A DNA stretch of 64,000 nt from positions 23,962,035 through 24,026,034 of the forward strand of contig NC_085140.1 in assembly GCF_024139115.2 (NCBI RefSeq). The letters run 5' to 3'. The notes beneath the pieces were generated by a model, which was not told the DNA's origin, searched no databases, and saw only the letters and a list, made by a program, of their open reading frames with translations. This DNA comes from Armigeres subalbatus. Taxonomy: Eukaryota > Arthropoda > Insecta > Diptera > Culicidae. Shown here in pieces: positions 1 through 10,564 of this stretch. The position numbers and the translations under genes are program-made. Position 1 is the first letter of the stretch, and each line of letters starts with the position of its first letter.

Positions 1-276
1 AATAGTATTTCCATAATCTTTGGCAAGACTTGCTTGTTTTGCCATTCGTTTGAGAGTGCCACCAATAGCTTCGCAAGGGCCTTTTCCGTGCGATGTTGCA
101 AAAAAGTGCCATTCTGCTTCTAAGCCATGTTTTGAATTGAAATTACACAGACTTGCAAAGTTCTTTTTATTTTTATAATGTGCTGCAGCTCCACCAGGCA
201 CAAAAGTAATTTTTGTAAAATCGATCGACTGTTTCAAAAAGTCAATTAATTTTGAAATAAATATTATAATTATAAA
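1..276 (-). pseudogene. Partial mobile-element protein fragment (GAAAHYKN...ATSHGKGPC type)
   Basis: The minus strand is open from about 276 to the window edge, about 90 codons, with no ATG in the open part and no stop before position 1. The translation contains GGAAAHYKNKKNF, then EAEWHFFATSHGKGPC, then GGTLKR. I recognise this order (SDGAAAQYKN..NF ... WHFFATSHGKGPCDGxGGTxKR) from transposase-like proteins repeated in arthropod and cnidarian genomes, but cannot name the superfamily with certainty. Two family positions differ. The usual SDG before the first motif reads PGG, which would remove an acidic residue if that Asp is catalytic. The D after GPC is E. The 5' side abuts the SINE at 300-495, and the 3' side leaves the window. 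It is probably a decayed or truncated copy. A domesticated host gene is possible if the ORF continues beyond the window. Confidence 0.6.
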
Positions 277-299
277 GACAGAATCACCGTCTTCGACCA

Positions 300-495
300 G
301 AGGTCGCACAGACTGAACACTTACCATCTAGCATGAGACAACGGACGTTACATTTACACAACACCCAGTAGACCAGTGGAGAGCTTTCCGCTTTACGAAA
401 AGTTTTCTCCTTACCGGGGCGGGAATCGAACCGACACTACACAGCACATGCGTCTATACGATTGACGTCGCTAACGGCACGGCCACGAAACCAAT
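300..495 (-). mobile_element. tRNA(Ser)-like headed SINE
   Basis: On the minus strand, 493-412 has the layout of a tRNA head. An A-box-like segment (GTGGCCGTGCCGTTAGCG) resembles the D arm of class II tRNAs such as tRNA-Ser. A perfect B box, GGTTCGATTCC, lies at 432-422. The unrelated body runs down to about 300. This is the usual plan of a tRNA-derived SINE transcribed by RNA polymerase III. The arms are too degenerate for a working tRNA. I could not place a target-site duplication, so the 3' boundary is approximate. Confidence 0.6.
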
Positions 496-686
496 GAATA
501 AGGGAACAGCTTTTGTTATGGGTCATTACTTCTGATTAATAAAGCAAAAGTTTTCTAATTACCGTTTCTTTTAAAGTAAACTTCGAATAGATGTATTGCT
601 GCCTGGGAATTATTCCAACCCTAAGCAGCATTTTGGATAATGAATGAATAATTTCCAGAGAAATCCAACAGTACAAGTATTTCACT

Positions 687-1119
687 CGGGGGTCCCGTAG
701 CGTAGTTGGCTACACGTTCGCCTCATAAGCGAATGGTCATGGGTTCGATTCCCAGCCCCTCCACCAAACCCTTGCCAGTCGCCAGATTCAGAAGCGCAGA
801 CCGTACGGTGGCGTTTTGGGGAACGCGCCTCACCGGCACGGCTGCCTAATGACGACTGACAAATATGTTCTTCTCGGAGGCATTCCTCCAACGTACTTCG
901 ATTAATGGCAACCGAACAAAGCAACGATCACTGGATTCACCACATGGACAAATGAACACAATGGACTCACGATGGTATGGACTGGCAACGGCAACAATAA
1001 CGAATTATGGACATCTAAAAATAGATTCTGTGTGGACTCTGTACAGCAGAGTACCACAGTAGATCACGGCACAGTAGCGGTTAAGAACACAGAGTGCCTA
1101 CCAAATAAATATATGTACG
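687..1119 (+). mobile_element. tRNA(Met-CAT)-like headed SINE with target-site duplication
   Basis: A 433-bp insertion lies between two copies of AAGTATTTCACT, at 675-686 and 1120-1131. The duplication extends further left as GTAC, with one inserted base. The head, 688-766, folds as a tRNA: a D stem GTAG/CTAC, a perfect anticodon stem TTCGC/GCGAA with loop CTCATAA (anticodon CAT), and a T arm containing GGTTCGATTCC. The A box TAGCGTAGTTGG is intact. The acceptor stem pairs at about five of seven positions. The 3' half ends in A and an encoded CCA, so the head may derive from a mature tRNA. The rest is unrelated body with an A/T-rich end (about 1103-1115). Confidence 0.75.
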
Positions 1120-1131
1120 AAGTATTTCACT

Positions 1132-2208
1132 TTGACCTAAAATACTCTTTTTGTTTTTCAAAATAGTGTATTGCTGTTTGCAAATAATGTCATGAGTTAT
1201 AAGTTTTTTTTTTTTTTTTTTTCAATACAATACGATACAAATTCATCAACAGGCTTTATAACGGTTTATAAATTACACCGATCATTGGTTCGCCTTTGCT
1301 GAAAAACAACATCTTCTTTTCAATTAAATATCACTTCAGTTTCGTTTCGGCAACATTGCCCGTTTTCAAAGCAATTATTTGTTTTTGACCCTTCCTTCGG
1401 AAGTGTCTATAATTTTGCTTTGTATGCGTTACGCAGGCGTGTTATGTATTAATCTATCAATAAATCTCTTGAATTATAAAATAAAATGTATGGTATTTGG
1501 AACAAATTCACTTTAATATTGAAAATATAATTATAACAAACGATATGATATAGAAATATGCTTATTTTTATGATTTGTTTCAAAGAAACAATCGATTCAA
1601 ATTGAGGAACATATAGAAGCATTTACCAAACAATCTTATCAGAAAAGCAAAAACGTAAAAATTTAAAGGGATTTCAAAAATTTCTCCAGTGGATGATAGA
1701 TAGCATATGTGGGCATGTTTTGAGACACTAATAGACCACTTATATGCATGTATGTGTGCGTATGTGTGCAAATTCTGAAATTTACTAACATAAAAATCTC
1801 ATTCATTTTTAAGGTATTAAACAGGACTAGTATTACAAAATTAGGCATACATAAGGCGAAATATATGTTATTATTGAACGCTATTGAGTTTCGTTCAGAT
1901 CAATGGCTGATTTAGTTAGTTCTGGATTAATTAATATCGAGGTCTCTGGAAATTTCAAGTATATGCATATGTTACCAGCGTTACGATATTTACTAATCAT
2001 GTTACAATAGCTATTTAATCCGACGAGCGCCTGATAGATAGGCAGCATGACGTACAGTGCGTAATCATTCATTTGGTTGTTACTCCACCCATGAAATCTG
2101 CCTTTTGGTAGGCAATTAATTTGTCACTTTATACGTTCAATCGCCGTGGGATGTTGAGTACTTTTATCTCGTTTTAAATACTGGAGTCTAGTGCGGGAGG
2201 GACACTAC
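1132..2208. other. A+T-rich DNA, nothing recognised
   Basis: No coding, RNA or repeat structure stands out except a poly-T run at about 1204-1222. Open frames here are under 65 codons and look random. Confidence 0.5.
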
Positions 2209-2846
2209 TCCGGATCTGGGAGCTGCGGATAGAGTCGAAATTATTGTCAAAAAATCTCCAAAGCAAACTGTCAAAAAGTATCCATCGCATCGAGAGAGTT
2301 GAGAGTTGATCATTCTGAGCGCAGCCGAGAGTGTACACGTGTAAGTCAACTCATACTAATTATAGTTCATTTCTAACAAAACTAAATTATTTGGTGTCAT
2401 TTTAAACCTATCGAGGAATTTTAATAAGTGAACAGCATGATTTAATTTTACGATCGGCACAATAATTTATACAATACAGTAAAACGACGTAATCTTTAAA
2501 ATTATTTTTTAAAAGATAAACATAATGATGTGAGCAAATCGTAGCGTGTACATTGAACACTGAGAGGAAATTATCGGGCTTCAAGCAAAATATCTTGAAA
2601 ATTAGAATCGATCGAGTCCGCAGCTCCCAGCTCCGGATAATCTTATCCAGAGGATTTGTCGGTTAAAAAGTTGAACGCGGTCTCGGCCGCTACCACTCAG
2701 ATTGCCAGCATCTTGCAGTGCAATTGGCGCGCCGAGCAGCAGTCGGATAGCGCCGACTAGTGGGTAGCTAGTCTCGAGGGTGAGGTACCAACGGGTAGTT
2801 AGTTAAGTAGTAGAGGAACTAGTGGGTAGCTAGTTATGAGGTAGAG
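2209..2846. repeat. Unclassified repeat flank with 14-bp inverted repeat and ACTAGTGGGTAGCTAGT units
   Basis: CTGGGAGCTGCGGA (2215-2228) and its exact reverse complement (2619-2632) bracket about 400 bp. Downstream, the near-palindrome ACTAGTGGGTAGCTAGT recurs near 2756 and 2816. The same unit returns at about 5162 and 5191, on the far side of the hAT insertion, so 2209-2846 and 5153-5370 were one locus before that insertion. It may be the non-coding part of a larger retroelement. I cannot assign it. Confidence 0.4.
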
Positions 2847-5152
2847 CAGCGGTTCTCAACCTGGGGTACATGTACCCCTAGGGGTACCTTCGCTGGTCTC
2901 TGGGGGTACCTGAGACAAAAATGCGTAATGGCGGACATATTACAATTTCAATCAAAATTCATTGATAATGTTTTGATAATTGTGTATTATTTGTGTTGTA
3001 CATAATATGTGATGCGATCAATAAATCCCAATTGAATCCTGGCTTCCACAACCAGCACAATGTACACTATTAAAAATCTACAAATTTTCATTGGCAAAAA
3101 TCTAAAGAAAATTTACAAATAAATTTTATGTGTGTGTGTGTTAATAATCACCCGCTATAGGCGAATCCACATAAAGGTTGTTAGTTAATGAGAGTTATGT
3201 GGGAAATGCTGTAGTCAAAATTTATGTGTGCCTCTCATAATGGATATGATTGGATTTTTGTCAGTGTATGAAGGGCTGCGGAACAAAAGATCAAACGAAC
3301 AAAACGTCGAATGAACAAAATGATTTTTTTTTTCACAAAAACTCGGTTGCTTCGTTGCAAGAGGATTAGAAGCATCCTTTTACGCCTCTCGAAAGCCTTC
3401 TTTCAAGAGATTCAGAAGCCTCCTTTCAAGAGGTTCGGAAGCCTCCTCCTCAAGAAACTGGAAGCCTCCTTTCTAGAGGCTCGAAAGCCTCTTTTCAAGA
3501 GGCTCAAAAGCCTCCTTTCAAGAGGCCCCGAAGCCTCTTTCCAATCCAAAACCTCCTTTCAAGATGCTCGGAAGCCTTCTTGCAAGTAATTAAGTTGCCT
3601 TCTTTCAAGAGGCTCGTAAGCCTGCTTTCAAGAGGCTCGGAAGTCTACTTTCAAGAGGCTCGGAAGCCTCCTTTCAAGAGGCTCGGAAGCCTCCTCTCAA
3701 GAGGCTCGGAAGCCTGCTCTCAAGAGGCTCGAAAACCTCCTCTCAAGAAACTCGGAAGCCTCCTTTCAAGAGCCTTTCTAGAGGCTCGAAAGCCTCTTTT
3801 CAAGAGGCTCAAAAGCCGTCTTTAAAGAGGCTCAAAAGCCGTCTTTAAAGAGGCCCCGAAGCCTCTTTCCAAACTTCTTTCCAAAACCTCCTTTCAAGAT
3901 GCTCGGAAGCCTTCTTGCAAGTAATTAGGTTGCCTTTTTTCAAGAGGCTCGTAAGCCTGCTTTCAAGAGGCTCGGAAGTCTACTTTCAAGAGGCTCGGAA
4001 GCCTCCTTTCAAGAGGCTCGGAAGCCTGCTCCTCAAGAGGCTCAAGCCTGCTCTCAGAAGGCCTGAAAAACCTCCTCTCAAGAAACTCCAAGCCTCCTTT
4101 CAAGAGCCTTTCTAGAGGCTCGAAAGCCTCATTCAAGAGGCCCAAAGCCTCCTTTCAAGAGGCCCGAAGCCTCTTTCCAAACCTCTTTCCAAAACCTCCT
4201 TTCAAGATGCTCGGAAGCCTTCTTGCAAGTAATTAGGTTGCCTTTTTTCAAGAGGCTCGTAAGCCTGCTTTCAAGAGGCTCGGAAGTCTACTTTCAAGTG
4301 GTTCGGAAGCCTTCTTTCAAGAGGTTAGGTTGCCTTCTTTCAAGGGGCTCGTGAGCCTCCTCTCAAGAGGCTCGGAAGCCTCCTTTCAAGAGGCTCGGAA
4401 GCTTCCTTTCAAGAGGCTCGGAAGCCTCCTTTCAAGAGGCTCGGAAGCCTCCTTTCAAGAGGCTCGGATGGCTCCTTTCAAGAGCCTGTCTAGAGGCTCG
4501 AAAGCCTCTTTTCAAGAGGCTCAAAGCCTCATTTCATGAGGCCCCAGCTTCTTTCAAGAGGCTTGGAAGGATTCTTCCAGGAGGCTCAGGAAGCCTCCTT
4601 CTAAGAGGTTCTGAAGCCTTTTTCCAAGAGTATCGGAAGGCTCTATTCGAGAGGCTCGAAGCCTCTTTCAAGAGGTTCAGAAGCCTCCTTTCAAGTGGTT
4701 AGGTTGCCTTTTTCAAGAGGCTTGTAAGCCTGCTTTCAAGAGGCTCGGAAGTCTACTTTCAAGTGGTTCGGAAGCCTTATTTCAAGAGGTTCGACAGCCT
4801 CCTTTCAAGAGGCTCGGAAGCCTCGATTCAATAAGCTCAGAATTCTTCTTTCAAAAGGCTTGGAAGCACCCTATCAAGAGGCTCAGAAGCGTTCTTTCAA
4901 GATGCAACGAAAGCTTCGTTTTAAGTGGCTCGAAAACCGCCTTCAAGAGGTTCGGAAGCCTCACTACAAGAGGCTCAGAAGCCTCTAATAAAGAGGCGCG
5001 GAAGCCTACTCTAAAGGAAATCAAAAGCTTCCCTTCAAAGGACTCGGAATTATGTTTTCAAGAGGATTGGAAGCCTACTTTCGAGAGGGGGTACCTCAAA
5101 TCATGGAAAAGTTCGAAGGGGTACCTCTCTAGAAAAAGGTTGAGAACCGCTG
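2847..5152 (+). mobile_element. Non-autonomous hAT element, copy 1, carrying a hairpin minisatellite
   Basis: The ends are perfect 16-bp inverted repeats, CAGCGGTTCTCAACCT at the left and its complement at the right. This is the well-known terminal motif of hAT (Charlie/SPIN-type) transposons. No transposase is encoded. The left subterminal part (2863-3330) is unique and A+T rich. About three quarters of the element is a tandem array (separate entry). The right end carries GGGGGTACC and GGGGTACC boxes, mirrored at the left end by GGGGTAC and GGGGTACC. A second, shorter copy lies at 22186-23709 on the other strand. Mobilisation would need a transposase supplied elsewhere. Confidence 0.85.
3340..5090 (+). 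repeat. 23-bp hairpin minisatellite inside the hAT element
   Basis: The array consists of units of about 23 bp built on GAGGCTCGGAAGCCTC, whose six outer bases on each side are reverse complements, so each unit can form a small stem-loop. Units are diverged. A higher-order period is visible: the marker CAAGATGCTCGGAAGCC recurs at 3560, 3895 and 4203 (spacings 335 and 308 bp), each time followed by a TTGCAAGTAATTA variant. Open frames across the array are by-products of its low stop content. Confidence 0.85.
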
Positions 5153-5160
5153 AGGTAGAG

Positions 5161-5400
5161 GAACTAGTGGGTAGCTAGTTGTTATTTGATGCTAGTGGGT
5201 AGCTAGTATGTGGGCGTGCGTAGTAGCACGGACCCCTCCCAGAAGTAATGCCGAAAAGACTGTTCCGGGGAGACTCAGGGTCTGTAAACAGGGTGGTTAT
5301 AGCGGGTCGGCAATAGCTAAACCCCGTTCGCCGGTAGCCCACCGGTGTCTGGATGCAGATTCCCACCCTACTGAAAAAAAAAAATACTGTAGTCTGACAA
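5161..5400. other. Unassigned G+C-richer repeat segment
   Basis: This is the other half of the locus split by hAT copy 1. It has two ACTAGTGGGTAGCTAGT-like units, then about 170 bp of G+C-rich sequence ending in an A run near 5372. It resembles retroelement non-coding sequence. No reading frame is convincing. Confidence 0.35.
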
Positions 5401-6382
5401 TAATTCCTTACGACTAAGGAAGGGTCAAAATCTCACTGTAGGTGGATTAAGGTGGGTTTTTTCTGTTAACTCAATTGCTTTTAAGTTACTTCGATACAAA
5501 AAGTCAAAGAAAATATAAACCCTTTTCAAATGTTGGTCCACAATTATGTTAGATTATGCTAAATTGCTTCCTAAACAAATTTTTATACGTTCAAAATGTG
5601 TCGTTGGTTGATGATAGGCTGCTGAACCTATATTTGGCGCTGTAGGCATAAAACACGCTGATAAATTTTCACTCAATATGGACATGGAAAAAGTTTTTGT
5701 TAGAAAAACTTTTTTTCCTTAAATATGTCACAGGAACATTATTCCCAGAAAAGTTAGATAATTGAAATACCTATCTGCAGAAAAAAATTCATCGATTTCT
5801 GAGATGAGGTTTTTTTGTAATATTGAAATAATTTTTTAATCAATTTTTTTTTCAATGTACAAATCGGTTTTTTAGTTTATGGATATTTTTCCAAAAAACT
5901 TCAGGGAATTTCACGACAGTCCGCCATACAACACTTTTTTGTAGGTCTTGTCATTTTAGAGTTACATCGATTTTTTTTTTAAATCAATGAAAAAAATAGG
6001 CCCTCACCAAGTGTTATTCTTGGCAATTTTTGAAAAACTAAGTATGCAGAGTGGCTTATAAATACCATATCTTTATACCCACCAAGTTTCGTTCGATTCT
6101 GAGATGGTGCTGCCAGACCCATAGAAGGGTTGGCGCGAAATTCGTCTAATGAAGAATTTTTAAAACCACAGAGACTTCCTTTTTTTGCTATGCTTCTGTG
6201 ATTTACTAAAAGTATATAATTTTTAGAAAATTCTACGATATTCCAGGATTTTTTTTCAAGGGCCCGAGCGTCGATAAACACAACAGCGCATAAAAAAGAC
6301 TCGCCAATTTGTAGGTCACTTAACATTAACCTATTTGATCGCAACAAGTTGCATTCGACGGGGAATAAACGGCCATAAAGTG
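5401..6382. other. A+T-rich DNA with a diverged copy of a dispersed mosquito repeat
   Basis: Most of the stretch shows nothing. At 6331-6363, CGCAACAAGTTGCATTCGAC resembles segments at about 42853-42880, 52538-52560 and 63675-63700. The last of these belongs to the element that begins with GCCTTTCTCG near 63480. Confidence 0.4.
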
Positions 6383-7420
6383 CCTTCTTCTTCAATGGCT
6401 CTACATTGGATTTCTACAACTGGATTTTGACCTGATTTTCAACAAGCATTTCCTCAGTTATTAATTGAAAGCTATTCTATGGTCGCCATTGAATGAGTAT
6501 GTAATAGGGTGGTTCAAAAATCGATTTTGCTCCACAGTGCTCATCTGATTCTTTATCATGTTCTGAGTGTCCTCTGAAAATTTGAACTCATTTGGATTGA
6601 AACTGATTTAGCACAAGCCGTTTCAAGTTTGCATGCAAATTAGTATGGGGAAATTTATTTTTTCATTATACTGTTAATGACACTTCCTCATTAAGCGCAG
6701 GTTAAAAGAAAACCTACATAGCTTAAAGGAATACTCAACAGCTTTCACCCAACGAAAATCGCATGTTGATTAATCGCCCCAATAATTAGTAATCGATTTT
6801 AATACAGATTGCGAATCTTTAGTCATGATCGTTAAACTTCTTTGAGGGCATCACTGAAATGTGCAGTGCAACATAGTAGCCTGAATTTGTGTGTGCTATC
6901 TTTCGCGCCACGACCAGCAATGTTGCCTGTTGAGGAGTTATGCAATTAGCTTCAGTAAACCACAGTATAGATTAAATTCAATTACTAATTATTGGAACGA
7001 TTAATTGAGATGCGGTTTTCACTGAGTGAAAGCTGTTGAGTATTCCTTTTAGCTATGTAGGTTTTCTTTTAACCTGCGCTTAATGGGGAAGCGTCATTTA
7101 CAGTATACTGAAAAAATAAATTTCCCCATACTAATTTGCATGCAAACTTGAAACGGCTTGTGCTAAATCAGTTTTAATCCAAATGAGCTCAAATTTTCAG
7201 AAGACACTCAGAACATGATGAAGAATCAGATGAGTGCTGTGGAGCAAAATCAATTTTTTGAACCACCCTAGTATGTATCTTGTGTGGCAAGTACAATGGA
7301 TACACTATGACCAGAGTGTCGAGAAAGTTTCTAACCCAAATTTTAGACTGAACCGAAAATCGAACTCGCCATCTCCGGATTGGCAATCCTACGCCTTTGT
7401 TTGCAAGGCTAACTGGATGT
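6383..7420 (-). mobile_element. tRNA-headed SINE, split by a foldback MITE
   Basis: The SINE is on the minus strand, with its tRNA-like head at about 7350-7419 (B-box-like GAGTTCGATTTTCGG) and its 3' tail of GAA repeats at 6383-6393. The parts 6383-6503 and 7270-7420 join to make one element that matches the uninterrupted copy at 57799-58072. Flanking ATAAAGTG (6375-6382 and 7421-7428) is a plausible target duplication. The family resembles Aedes Feilai-type SINEs. Confidence 0.7.
6506..7269. mobile_element. 764-bp foldback MITE inserted in the SINE
   Basis: The two outer 270 bp or so are reverse complements of each other, starting AGGGTGGTTCAAAAA and ending in its complement. They match through to a GAGTATTCC/GGAATACTC block near 6749 and 7044. 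The host SINE octamer AGTATGTA is duplicated at 6496-6503 and 7270-7277. There is no coding capacity. The 8-bp duplication suggests hAT-type mobilisation, but the terminal sequence alone does not settle the superfamily. Confidence 0.8.
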
Positions 7421-7428
7421 ATAAAGTG

Positions 7429-8664
7429 TCTACTTTGGCGAAATTCAAAGCCGTGTTCCAGAGAGACTCCATTCTGAGACTCCATTCCATTGAGACTCAA
7501 ATAACTGATGTGAGATATTACGGAGAAAAAGAAAAATTTGGATTGATCCGTGGAAATAACGCGCAGCCAGCTATCTCCGCATAGAGGAAATGTTGCATAG
7601 TAAGCATTGAATAATTCATGTTTTTGCTTGTTGACAGTAAGCTGTGTTTTGCATTTATTATTAGATTTGTACATTTTCGTATAGTCTTAATTATTAACAA
7701 TTGATAAATTTCTAAACGCAACAAAATCATTATTTGGATTGTACGGTATGGGCGAAGTTCATCTTGCTATTCAATGCGAAAGTTATCCATTTGCTTGGGA
7801 CCTCCAGTCCTATTAGTGCAGTGAAGATGCTCATATCATATCATATCATCAAGGAATGCTGGAAACATTGTAAGAACTGGGTGGGTTTAATAGTTCATAA
7901 TCATAAATAACGCTAATAACGTTTTGAATATCGATATGCTTCTATACCATTTTGATTATCAACTTCCAATAAGATTAGCACCTGACGCTTTTCGATTTGG
8001 ATAAAATAGAGTACAGACTTCAGGGCAACAAATGGCAATGGAGTGGCCCATCGAGATATTTAAAAAGTGTTTTATGGAAAATAAAACAAACATGTTTAAA
8101 CACATTTAAAAATATTTTAATATTTTAACAAAAATGTCCATTTCATAAAAGATTCTGAACACTGGCTGTCGACGTTTTATGACTACATGATTTGGAATTT
8201 TCGGGAACATACCGAAATGTCAATTTCGTGGAGATATCAATAAGGCGTCACATTTTCCTTTCAAAACACCTCGCTCTTCAAACAATTTCTGTCCTTCCAT
8301 TTTTAAACCGCATAAGATAACAACGATTTTTTCTGTATCTGAGCTTCAGGAAATCTCCGTACGGATATCGGTGAATGAAAATAAGATATATAAAACTTCA
8401 GCACTAGCTTCAGAGCTTTTCAATTCAAATAGAATTCATACTGATGTTGGCTTTGATTGTTCATACTGATGTTATATAAATTCGCCATAAAATACCTTTC
8501 AATGACAGAATATTTGGACACAAGCATGTAATATCATGGACGACTATGATGATTTGGTGGGAGATTTACTGGTGAGCTTGTTCCCTGGAATCCAATTTTT
8601 TCTTGCAATGCGAATAATCAGTTTGAATTAATATCAGAATATGTATTTTGGACAAGATTACATT
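7429..8664. other. A+T-rich DNA, nothing recognised
   Basis: Only a short TCATA pentanucleotide run at 7831-7850 stands out. No credible coding or RNA features were seen. Confidence 0.5.
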
Positions 8665-9395
8665 TTGTAGTCACGCAAATTACGCAGATGCTTGAAATTG
8701 GAATATCAGATTAAGCTATAGTTATAATAAATTGGCAATGAATAATGTAAACTTCCTGAAATTTAAATTTTACTCTCTTTCATGTATTGAGTTGGTTGCT
8801 TCACGATTTTCCACTTCTTTGATTCAACTCATGAATTAGATCTATTCAGGTAACATAATTCATAACACCCAGTGGATCGCACGAGGATCACGTGTTTACT
8901 TTTCAGTATCAAAACACGATTCGTCCGCGCTGGAAAGCTTATTGAATTAAATGTAAAAGGTAAACCTCTAACGAGGCAATAAATTTGCCTGAGTGATTAT
9001 TTTCCACAGCATGGAACGGGAATGGGAACGGTGGGAAGTTGCCGTCCGTCGTTCCGTGAATTGAACTTTCACCCTCACTTCTTGGCGAAACACGAGCTGA
9101 ATGAACTCACACCCACCTGGCGATAAGTAGGTGAAGTTTTCTTCGACGCAGTATAATCTCTTCTTCTTAGCCTCTATCAGCATAGGTGGTAGGCCCTTTT
9201 CGAGAATAACCACGAATTGAATTCCATCGACTGTGGTTTTACCCGACACAACCAACGAGGAAAAATCTGGCGTGGCACACCACGACTCGCGCTAATAAAG
9301 TTGTATAGCAATCCGACACCTTCTATTCCGTCGCCTTTGTGGTGATTCATTAAGTCTTTGAACAACACATTGCTAATGAAGCAATACGTAACTTC
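8665..9395 (-). repeat. Dispersed repeat, arm 1 (inverted partner at 46305-47110)
   Basis: This stretch is the reverse complement of 46305-47110 at clearly high but imperfect identity. On the minus strand it has overlapping protein-like frames. One contains NHHKGDGIEGVGLLYNFI, another (9255-8968) contains EKGLPPMLIEAKKKRLYCVE. The frame change between them near 9260-9300, and different breaks in the partner, suggest two decayed copies of one coding mobile element. I do not recognise the protein. Homology stops at about 9385, just before the assembly gap. Confidence 0.6.
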
Positions 9396-9396
9396 T

Positions 9397-9421
9397 NNNN
9401 NNNNNNNNNNNNNNNNNNNNN
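9397..9421. other. Assembly gap (25 N)
   Basis: A run of 25 N, probably a placeholder length. It is flanked by inverted sequences: AGCAATACGTAACT ends just left of it and AGTTACGTATTGCT begins about 20 bp to its right. The missing piece may therefore be a hairpin or palindrome. Confidence 0.95.
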
Positions 9422-9623
9422 ATCAGTATGCTTCGTTCCAGTTACGTATTGCTCCATAGTCGGGCACCACTCGCGATGCAGTCGCGACTCCGGAATGGAC
9501 AAAATATGATTTTCGTTTTCAACTGGTTCTGCAATATCTTTGCCTTAGAACGGACAAAGAAATTTGTCTTTTACTCCTAGCTACTAGCTCATCTATTTTC
9601 AAGCACACACATTTTACGAAGGT

Positions 9624-9670
9624 CGAGAAAGGCACCATCACCGCTAGGTGGATTAATCTGGGTTTTTTCT
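9624..9670 (+). repeat. Terminal segment of the CGAGAAAGGCACC repeat family
   Basis: CGAGAAAGGCACC followed by CGCTAGGTGGATTAATCTGG is repeated almost exactly at 63948-63988, and in reverse at about 52236-52262. Here only the end of the family is recognisable. Confidence 0.55.
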
Positions 9671-9888
9671 TATTTCTAATAGATTTCTTCGAGTTTCGAG
9701 TGCAATACTGTTCGAATTCGATTGGAATTGTGTCTGAATTTCGAACGGAGCTCTTATGTAATTTTAAATGGATTTTTCTATCGAACTTAATTAAATTCTG
9801 TCGAATTTTGAGCGGATTTTTTTCGAATTCCAGTGGAGTTCTGTTTGAATCCAACAGAAGCTCTTTCAGAGACTTTCAGCCCTAGATC

Positions 9889-9890
<2 letters not shown>
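9670..9890. repeat. Decayed tandem repeat of about 23 bp
   Basis: TTCGAATT- and GGAGTTCT-like words return about every 22-24 bp (for example near 9711, 9736, 9807 and 9830), with heavy divergence. This is the same decayed style as the GAATTTCC family seen elsewhere in the window. Confidence 0.4.

Positions 9891-9891
<1 letters not shown>

Positions 9892-9949
<58 letters not shown>
9892..9949. repeat. (AT)n microsatellite
   Basis: An essentially perfect AT dinucleotide run of about 58 bp. Confidence 0.95.
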
Positions 9950-9953
<4 letters not shown>

Positions 9954-10564
9954 TTTGACTATCTTCAAATCTTCCTTCTCATAGCCTATTTCAAATATAT
10001 CTCTTTTGTCAACTATCTTCCTCGCTTTCCATTTTGTTAGTAGAAAATGCATTTTAGACATCTAATTTTTGAAGAGTGGTAGAAATTCTAGTACATATGG
10101 TTGGTAAGAAAATAGATTAGAGTGCGTTTTTATTGATATCAGATTGTTCGCGAGAATCAGAAGCTTTGATCTGCTTGTGCGGGCGATAAGTGAATAGATT
10201 TTACTAATCGCAATGCACTTGAAAACATGCCTCAGAGACGTTTATTTAGGAGTATCAAATTTTCTGTCGAATTGGGTGAAAAAAAATCATGTTTGTTTGT
10301 TGTTTGAAAGACAAATGTTCAGCATTCAGAGGTCACGTACAGTTGTGATTTATTTAGTAGCAGAACGGTCGGCCGGTCATGACATAATTTGTTCTGCTTT
10401 GTGCGTTGAAGAACGATCGCCGATCATCAAATGTTGTTCTGATTTGTGCGGGTGATTAAATTAATTAGAAAGTGAAGATGGTTAAAGGATGACGAACGAT
10501 CGGTCGTCATCGTTTCCCTCTTTACCGTCATTAATATGTCCGTAATAAAACTAGTCTAAAATTA
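9950..10564. other. No gene seen; short GATCG-rich inverted words
   Basis: GAACGATCGCCGATCAT (about 10410), a related GGTCGGCCGGTCAT (about 10367) and GAACGATCGGTCGTCAT (about 10495) are imperfect repeats of a palindromic motif. Nothing else is interpretable. Confidence 0.35.

Larger units (their letters stand above)
2839..5160. repeat. 8-bp hAT target-site duplication AGGTAGAG (2839-2846 and 5153-5160)
   Basis: Identical octamers directly abut both ends of the hAT-like element. Eight-bp duplications are the hallmark of hAT integration. Confidence 0.85.

Noticed and set aside
688..766. Functional tRNA-Met gene
   Set aside because: The acceptor stem has mismatches, CCA is encoded, and it is joined to a non-tRNA body with target duplications. 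It is a SINE head.
3311..4539. Open frames of 60-90 codons rich in KRL/SLL repeats
   Set aside because: Translations of the 23-bp hairpin array in hAT copy 1. The period is not a multiple of three and the frames break constantly.
7234..7674. Frames of 116 and 161 codons on opposite strands
   Set aside because: They cross the junction between the MITE, the SINE and the flank, so no coherent gene can run through them.
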